This document shows, piece by piece, positions 5,677 through 9,472 of a stretch of 9,472 nucleotides of DNA (positions are counted from its first letter, which is position 1; each line of letters starts with the position of its first letter). The notes under the pieces are model-generated. The model was not told the DNA's origin and ran no database searches. It saw only the letters and a program-made list of their open reading frames with translations. The position numbers and the translations under genes were made by a program. The stretch is taken from the NCBI GenBank assembly GCA_003647765.1, contig QMNM01000035.1:1-9472 (forward strand), read 5' to 3'. Source of the stretch: Candidatus Cloacimonadota bacterium. Lineage in GTDB: Bacteria; Cloacimonadota; Cloacimonadia; JGIOTU-2; B8-G9.

Positions 5677-7014
5677 ATGAAGAAAAATTATTGGAATTGC
5701 TTAAATAGTGTTATGTTGTTGATATTACTGACAACAATAGGATGCGGTAGAAAAAAACCACCTACTGGCGGTCCAGTGGATACAGAATCCCCTTGTATTA
5801 TCTCTTTTTCACCAGAAAATTATGCTACAAATTTCACTGGCAATAATCTTAAAATAATATTTAGCAAAGAAATTGATAAGTCATCATTTCTTTCAGCATA
5901 TAATATTTATCCACCAATGGGAAAGATCAAATTGAAATGGAAAAGGAATTCTGTAATAATAGAACCTAACGAGAATTTCATACAAAACACCAATTATTTT
6001 GTAACTATAAACAAAAGATGTAAAGATATACATAATAACAAATTGGCGAATATTTATACTTATATTTTCTCAACACAGGCAAAATTACCTAATAATTCAA
6101 TAAAAGTAGCAATTGATTCTATTGCTCAATCTACATTAAGTCGTGGAAATGTGTATGTATCGTTATTTGATGAAGATACATTATTAGTGATGAGTAAAGA
6201 GATAAATGAATTTAGCCAAGCTGAATTTTCCTGTTTGAATTTAGGAACTTATCTCATAACTGGTTTTCAGGATTTGAACGATGATTTTTTGTATAATTTT
6301 GATAATGAACCATATGCTAAAAATAAAGTTAATTTGAATAGCCATATTGTAAGTGTCAGTTTATATATGAGTTTAGCTGATACAACAAAACCGCATTTGA
6401 AGGCAATAAAAACACTACATAAAAATAGCATTGAATTGTTATTTACAGAACCAGTGAAAATATCGGATAATTTTTCAGACAAAATAAAAATTGTCCAAGC
6501 AGAAGATATTGAAAATACTTTGGCAGTTAAAGATTACTTATCAGTTAAAGATAAAATTATCCTTATAACAGAGGATCAGGATAGTGTTAAATATAAATTG
6601 TATATGACCGAGATTATGGATGAGAAAGGGAATATAACAAAGCAAGATTCTTTAATTTTTATTGGTAATTCTCATATAGACAGGACTCCACTTTCCATTA
6701 TTTTTTGTTATCCGCCAGATGGAAGTACTGTAAATACGCTATTGCCAGATATAGTAATAAAATTTGACAGGCTATTACCACCAAAAAATGTTGTAGCATA
6801 TCTTGTAAATAGTGAAGATAATAGGAAAATTTCAGTAAATATTTATAGAATTGCAGGAAATGAATACAGGTTCTCACCAAAAAGGAAATTGCGAAATTAT
6901 GTGCCTTATGCTTTTATTTTAGATGAAAAAACCGAAGATTACAATGGAAATAACTTATCAAAGATGTTTAAAATCAGTATATTACCAATAAGTAAAGATG
7001 AGTATAAAGAATAG
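5677..7014 (+). CDS. Ig-like (SbsA-type) multidomain lipoprotein
   Basis: A 445-residue exported lipoprotein of unknown function. A basic, hydrophobic signal (1-22) ends in LTTIGC, with Cys23 as the probable lipidated residue; Thr at -3 makes the lipobox slightly unusual. The mature N-terminus holds PPTGGPVDTESP (28-39), the opening typical of Ig-like (SbsA_Ig/Big_5) lipoproteins in Bacteroidetes-related phyla. By eye there are four modules: an SbsA-type Ig domain (36-132, SFSPENYATNF, IIFSKEID, ending YTYIFST); a beta-rich domain with GTYLITGFQDLNDD (190-203); a third Ig-like region (235-330, ELLFTEPVKI); and a second SbsA-like domain (333-436, YPPDGS, IKFDRLLPPKNV, DYNGNNLSKMF). AGGA is 9 nt upstream of the ATG. 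It sits between ribE and rnfG on one strand with short gaps and is probably co-transcribed. No catalytic motif is seen; a structural or adhesive envelope role is the usual guess. Confidence 0.85.
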   Translation: MKKNYWNCLNSVMLLILLTTIGCGRKKPPTGGPVDTESPCIISFSPENYATNFTGNNLKIIFSKEIDKSSFLSAYNIYPPMGKIKLKWKRNSVIIEPNENFIQNTNYFVTINKRCKDIHNNKLANIYTYIFSTQAKLPNNSIKVAIDSIAQSTLSRGNVYVSLFDEDTLLVMSKEINEFSQAEFSCLNLGTYLITGFQDLNDDFLYNFDNEPYAKNKVNLNSHIVSVSLYMSLADTTKPHLKAIKTLHKNSIELLFTEPVKISDNFSDKIKIVQAEDIENTLAVKDYLSVKDKIILITEDQDSVKYKLYMTEIMDEKGNITKQDSLIFIGNSHIDRTPLSIIFCYPPDGSTVNTLLPDIVIKFDRLLPPKNVVAYLVNSEDNRKISVNIYRIAGNEYRFSPKRKLRNYVPYAFILDEKTEDYNGNNLSKMFKISILPISKDEYKE

Positions 7015-7050
7015 GATAAACTCAATCATCCGCAAGGATTAGATAAAAAC

Positions 7051-7056
7051 AAGGAG
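7051..7056 (+). promoter_or_regulatory. Strong Shine-Dalgarno site selecting a TTG start for rnfG
   Basis: AAGGAG followed by 6 nt (TCAACA) and then TTG at 7063. The next in-frame ATG (7081) would remove the first six residues and has no comparable site, so the TTG is preferred. Confidence 0.75.
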
Positions 7057-7062
7057 TCAACA

Positions 7063-7626
7063 TTGAATGATGTAGTAAAGATGGGACTTGTTTTGTTAAT
7101 TATTACTTTAATAGCCAGTTGTGTATTAGCGGTTATTTATCAAAAGACAGCACCTATTATTGCTAAAAATAAACAGTTGGAAGAGGAAAAAGCCAGAAAG
7201 TCAGTATTGCCAGAAGCTGACCATTTCCAAGAAATCACAGAACAAAAAATTATAGGACAGGATACTGTTCATACTATTCTCTATTATAAGGGATTAGATA
7301 AGCATAACAGATTAGTTGGTTATACCTTTAGATGTGAAAAATATGGATATAGTAGTAATGTTCAAACAATGGTTGGCATTGACACGCTTTTCAATATAAT
7401 AGCAATAAAAGTGATATCCCAACAGGAAACACCTGGATTGGGAGCAAATTGTGCTACTTCTGAATTTGCAGAGAAATTTCAACATAAAACTCCAGAAAAT
7501 ATTATGGTAGATAAAGATGGCGGTGATATTGAATCTATAACAGGAGCGACAATTACTACCAGAGCTGTTACTAATTCTATCAAAGAGAAGTTCATTGATA
7601 TTAAAGAGAGGTTGATAGAAAAATGA
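7063..7626 (+). CDS. rnfG: Rnf complex subunit RnfG (covalent FMN protein)
   Basis: A subunit of the membrane ferredoxin:NAD+ oxidoreductase (Rnf), which couples electron transfer to ion pumping. It is anchored by one N-terminal helix (about 7-27), with the rest on the outer face. It has 187 residues, typical of RnfG and shorter than the related NqrC. Seen motifs are QETPGLGAN (121-129) and the flavinylation site SITGATITT (158-166), where Thr163 should carry FMN by a phosphoester bond; the common form is SGAT, here TGAT. The attachment enzyme ApbE is not in the window. It starts with TTG behind an ideal ribosome-binding site. Its stop overlaps the rnfE start (ATGA), so the two are coupled. 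rnfC and rnfD, which usually precede rnfG, are replaced upstream by a lipoprotein gene 48 nt away. Confidence 0.93.
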   Translation: MNDVVKMGLVLLIITLIASCVLAVIYQKTAPIIAKNKQLEEEKARKSVLPEADHFQEITEQKIIGQDTVHTILYYKGLDKHNRLVGYTFRCEKYGYSSNVQTMVGIDTLFNIIAIKVISQQETPGLGANCATSEFAEKFQHKTPENIMVDKDGGDIESITGATITTRAVTNSIKEKFIDIKERLIEK

Positions 7627-8216
7627 AAGCATTCGGAGAATTAACAAAAGGAATAATTAAAGAAAATCCAATTTTTGTAATGGCACTTGGATTATGTCCT
7701 ACATTAGCAGTTAGCACTTCTGTGAATAACGCTATTGGAATGGGAGCAGCTGCAACTTTTGTTCTGATTGGTTCTAATATAGTAATTTCTCTAATAAAAA
7801 ATTTCATACCATCAAAGGTGCGCATTCCAGCATATATTGTAATAATTGCTTCTTTTGTTACAGTTGTTGATATGGTAATGGAGGCCTATGCCGCATCATT
7901 GCACAAAAGTTTAGGGCTTTTCATTCCTTTAATTGTAGTGAATTGCATAATTTTAGGAAGAGCAGAAGCATTTGCAAGCAAAAATTCTGTTGGTTCATCT
8001 ATATTAGATGGTATTGGAATGGGTATTGGATTTTCACTCGCTTTAATAGTTATTGCTACTATCCGTGAGATAATTGGGACAGGTAAATTTTATGGAATGC
8101 AGATATTACCATGTTCGTATCAACCAGCGATTTGTGCTATCCTACCGCCTGGGGCATTTTTTACAATTGGAATATTGATGGCTTTATTTAATAAGTGGGT
8201 AGCCAAAAAATCGTAA
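7623..8216 (+). CDS. rnfE: Rnf complex subunit RnfE
   Basis: An integral membrane subunit of Rnf. It has 197 residues with about six predicted membrane helices. It is one of the inverted RnfA/RnfE pair that together bind a [2Fe-2S] cluster within the membrane. The cysteines expected to hold it are present: Cys25 in LGLCPTLAV and Cys108 in VVNCIILGRAEAFA. Other family features are the NNAIGMG turn (35-41), FIPSKVRIPAYIVIIASFVT (61-80), and the ILDGIGMGIGFSLAL helix start (127-141) before IREIIGTG. The motif wording fits RnfE better than NqrD, although the two families are homologous. The ATG overlaps the rnfG stop by 4 nt, with GAGAGG about 11 nt upstream. It is followed by a 146-nt repeat-containing gap before rnfA, where these genes are often close or overlapping. 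Confidence 0.94.
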   Translation: MKAFGELTKGIIKENPIFVMALGLCPTLAVSTSVNNAIGMGAAATFVLIGSNIVISLIKNFIPSKVRIPAYIVIIASFVTVVDMVMEAYAASLHKSLGLFIPLIVVNCIILGRAEAFASKNSVGSSILDGIGMGIGFSLALIVIATIREIIGTGKFYGMQILPCSYQPAICAILPPGAFFTIGILMALFNKWVAKKS

Positions 8217-8287
8217 TTGCTATAGAAATTACTCTATGCCCTCTGCCTGTCCTTCGTAATTTTTAGGAATGTTTTGGGATAAATTTA

Positions 8288-8317
8288 TTCGTGTTTCTTC
8301 GTGTTATTCGTGGCTAA
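8288..8317 (-). repeat. Intergenic repeat, family A, copy 2
   Basis: The plus strand carries three TTCGTG units at 8288, 8298 and 8307 (spacings 10 and 9), ending GTGGCTAAAA. The reverse complement starts TTTTAGCCACGAATAACACG and matches the copy at 1229-1254 with one indel. It lies within the rnfE-rnfA gap, next to a family B copy in the same orientation. Confidence 0.65.
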
Positions 8318-8328
8318 AACGAAGTAGG

Positions 8329-8346
8329 ATGTCTCTGTTGCAAAAT
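8329..8346 (-). repeat. Intergenic repeat, family B, copy near rnfA
   Basis: The plus strand reads ATGTCTCTGTTGCAAAAT. Its reverse complement, ATTTTGCAACAGAGACAT, matches the copy at 4238-4255 in 16 of 18 positions. It ends 7 nt before the rnfA Shine-Dalgarno site. Confidence 0.6.
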
Positions 8347-8362
8347 AAAAATTGGAGGCAAA

Positions 8363-8965
8363 GTGGAAATAGCAAAACTATTTTCTATTATCATAGCATC
8401 TATATTTATCAATAATTTTGTATTAGCAAAATTTTTAGGATTATGTCCTTATATTGGTGTATCAAAGAAGTTGGATTCTGCTATTGGAATGGGAATGGCT
8501 GTAATTTTCGTAATGACAATGGCTTCTACTATCACCTGGTTGGTTTATAATTATTTACTAAATCCATCTACCAGTATTTTTGGTTTGGACTTAACATTTT
8601 TACGGACAATTGCTTTTATTTTAACAATTGCGACATTAGTGCAATTTGTTGAGATGGTCATACAAAAGACAGCACCAGCATTATACAAGGCATTAGGAAT
8701 TTTTCTCCCGTTAATTACTACTAATTGTGCAGTGTTAGGAGTTTCCATTTTGAATATTAACGAGGGATATAATTTTTTAGAGACGATAATCAATGGTTTT
8801 TCTGCTGGTGTTGGTTTTACATTAGTATTGATTTTGATGGCTGGAATTCGTGAGCGACTGGAATTAGCAGATATACCAGAATCTCTCAAAGGATTGCCAA
8901 TATCTTTTATTGTGGCTGGTTGTATGGCACTTGCGTTTCTTGGCTTTTCTGGGCTTAAAATATGA
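8363..8965 (+). CDS. rnfA: Rnf complex subunit RnfA
   Basis: An integral membrane partner of RnfE, sharing its fold in inverted topology; the pair holds the intramembrane [2Fe-2S] cluster on the electron path between the cytoplasmic and outer flavins. It has 200 residues and about six helices. Family motifs are [21 protein letters not shown] (16-36, Cys28), [13 protein letters not shown] (39-51), [21 protein letters not shown] (92-112), [10 protein letters not shown] (118-127, Cys122) and [18 protein letters not shown] (149-166). The start is GTG at 8363, preceded by GGAGG with a tight 4-nt spacer; [19 protein letters not shown] matches the family N-terminus, so no other start is needed. The usual next gene, rnfB, is missing and a lipoprotein follows after 91 nt. 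Homologous to NqrE, but the wording fits RnfA. Confidence 0.95.
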   Translation: MEIAKLFSIIIASIFINNFVLAKFLGLCPYIGVSKKLDSAIGMGMAVIFVMTMASTITWLVYNYLLNPSTSIFGLDLTFLRTIAFILTIATLVQFVEMVIQKTAPALYKALGIFLPLITTNCAVLGVSILNINEGYNFLETIINGFSAGVGFTLVLILMAGIRERLELADIPESLKGLPISFIVAGCMALAFLGFSGLKI

Positions 8966-9012
8966 GTTAGGATTTCTCACATAATTGGAAGCAATTTGAA
9001 CTAATTTTAATC

Positions 9013-9026
9013 AAGCCAATTGGCTT
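9013..9026. promoter_or_regulatory. Perfect 14-bp palindrome upstream of the second lipoprotein gene
   Basis: AAGCCAATTGGCTT is self-complementary over all 14 positions, with no spacer. It lies 47 nt downstream of the rnfA stop and 30 nt before the ATG at 9057. CAAGCC recurs at 9031-9036. A dyad without a loop fits a binding site for a dimeric regulator better than a terminator, and no T-run follows. The function is inferred. Confidence 0.35.
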
Positions 9027-9056
9027 AACTCAAGCCCAAAAATGGGAGATGTAAAA

Positions 9057-9472
9057 ATGATAAAAAAAATCTCTGCTCTAATAATTATTGTTAGCATCTT
9101 TGTCATTTTACTATCTTGCTCTGAAGATACAACTTCACCAAAAACACCTGATATTGAAATAACAAATCCAAAAGCGGGATTTGTTTGGGGAGATACTGTT
9201 GAAATACAAGTTCGCGTGTCAAATACTGAAAATTTGGAAATGATAAAATTATTTATTGATAATGACATTGATAGCACAATTATATTTGAGGATTATATTT
9301 ATCCTTTCAATTTTAATTGGAATACTGAAGGGCAAAGATATGGAAAATATTATATTCAAGCAAGATTGTATAAAACAGATGGAACTTCTACTAAGTCAGA
9401 AATTATTACAGTAACTTTATCTCCATGTCCTGTTTATGAGGAAGATTTACAAAATTTCCAAGGAATTACTGA
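9057..9472 (+). CDS. Ig-like lipoprotein, N-terminal part (runs off the window)
   Basis: An open frame of 138 codons with no stop before the window end, so the 3' part is missing. It starts ATG behind GGGAG with an 8-nt spacer. The signal sequence MIKKISALIIIVSIFVILLS ends in LLSC, a canonical lipobox with Cys21, followed by SEDTTSPKTP, a typical flexible linker. Residues from about 32 to 122 read as a bacterial Ig-like domain: DIEITNPKAG, WGDTVEIQVRV, IKLFIDND, YPFNFNWNT, GKYYIQARLYKTDGT, then IITVTL. A new segment starts CPVYEEDLQNF (about 124 on) and is too short to classify. It is on the same strand as rnfA, 91 nt downstream. Its role is unknown; an envelope or surface protein is likely, probably unrelated to electron transport. 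Confidence 0.8.
   Translation, partial: MIKKISALIIIVSIFVILLSCSEDTTSPKTPDIEITNPKAGFVWGDTVEIQVRVSNTENLEMIKLFIDNDIDSTIIFEDYIYPFNFNWNTEGQRYGKYYIQARLYKTDGTSTKSEIITVTLSPCPVYEEDLQNFQGIT

Noticed and set aside
7312-7647. Minus-strand open frame of 111 codons across rnfG
   Set aside because: It is antisense to the conserved QETPGLG and TGAT motifs of RnfG; it is a shadow frame.
8213-8232. GTAATT/AATTAC hairpin after rnfE as a terminator
   Set aside because: It is a six-bp A/T-rich stem with no T-run, and it includes the stop codon of rnfE.
7063-8965. Na+-translocating NADH:quinone reductase (NqrC-D-E) instead of RnfG-E-A
   Set aside because: The first protein is 187 aa, as in RnfG and shorter than NqrC, and the wording of the Cys motifs fits RnfE and RnfA better. 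The families are homologous, so a tree would settle it.
9011-9277. Minus-strand open frame of 88 codons at the right end
   Set aside because: It is antisense to the second lipoprotein, whose signal peptide, lipobox and ribosome-binding site are clear.

Overview
This AT-rich window reads as the chromosome of an anaerobic bacterium with pieces of two ion-translocating bioenergetic machines. A V/A-type (rotary) ATPase cluster is on the minus strand and an Rnf (ferredoxin:NAD+ oxidoreductase) cluster is on the plus strand. They diverge from a gap of about 330 bp at 4725-5052. Clear Shine-Dalgarno sites, SbsA-type Ig-like lipoproteins with a GGPVDT motif after the lipobox, and the V-ATPase plus Rnf pairing suggest a Gram-negative-type candidate phylum near the Fibrobacteres-Chlorobi-Bacteroidetes assemblage. 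Cloacimonadota is my best guess, and this is inference only. Bacteroidota proper is less likely because Shine-Dalgarno sites are used freely.

Minus strand, in transcription order: V-ATPase subunit K (c-ring, 4724-4350), F (4133-3831), E (3834-3211, ATGA overlap with F), catalytic subunit A (best start 3046, ends 1277), then a GT4 glycosyltransferase (1221-133). Subunits B, D, I and C/G are absent. The glycosyltransferase occupies the place where B is usually found.

Plus strand: riboflavin synthase ribE (5053-5637), a multidomain Ig-like lipoprotein (5677-7014), rnfG (TTG start, 7063-7626), rnfE (7623-8216, ATGA overlap), rnfA (GTG start, 8363-8965), and the 5' part of a second Ig-like lipoprotein (9057 to the window end). 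rnfC, rnfD and rnfB are absent, so the Rnf set here is only the G-E-A core. RibE makes the riboflavin from which the covalent FMN of RnfG is derived, so the grouping makes metabolic sense.

In principle Rnf converts ferredoxin/NAD+ redox energy into an ion gradient and the rotary ATPase interconverts that gradient with ATP. The K subunit lacks the recognised Na+ ligands, which leans towards H+ coupling.

The most unusual content is intergenic. Gaps inside both gene clusters are long (about 55 to 216 nt). They hold short recurring elements (a TTAGCCAC..ACACGAA family, a GCCACAGAGACACAGA family, a CAGCAAATACGCAAAG type and AT-rich ATTACAAAT arrays). All copies have the same orientation relative to the gene that follows them. 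An 81-bp imperfect palindrome (4159-4239), a dyad followed by a T-run ahead of ribE (4991-5020) and a perfect 14-bp palindrome (9013-9026) are further unexplained structures. I found no tRNA, rRNA, CRISPR array, insertion sequence or obvious defence system.
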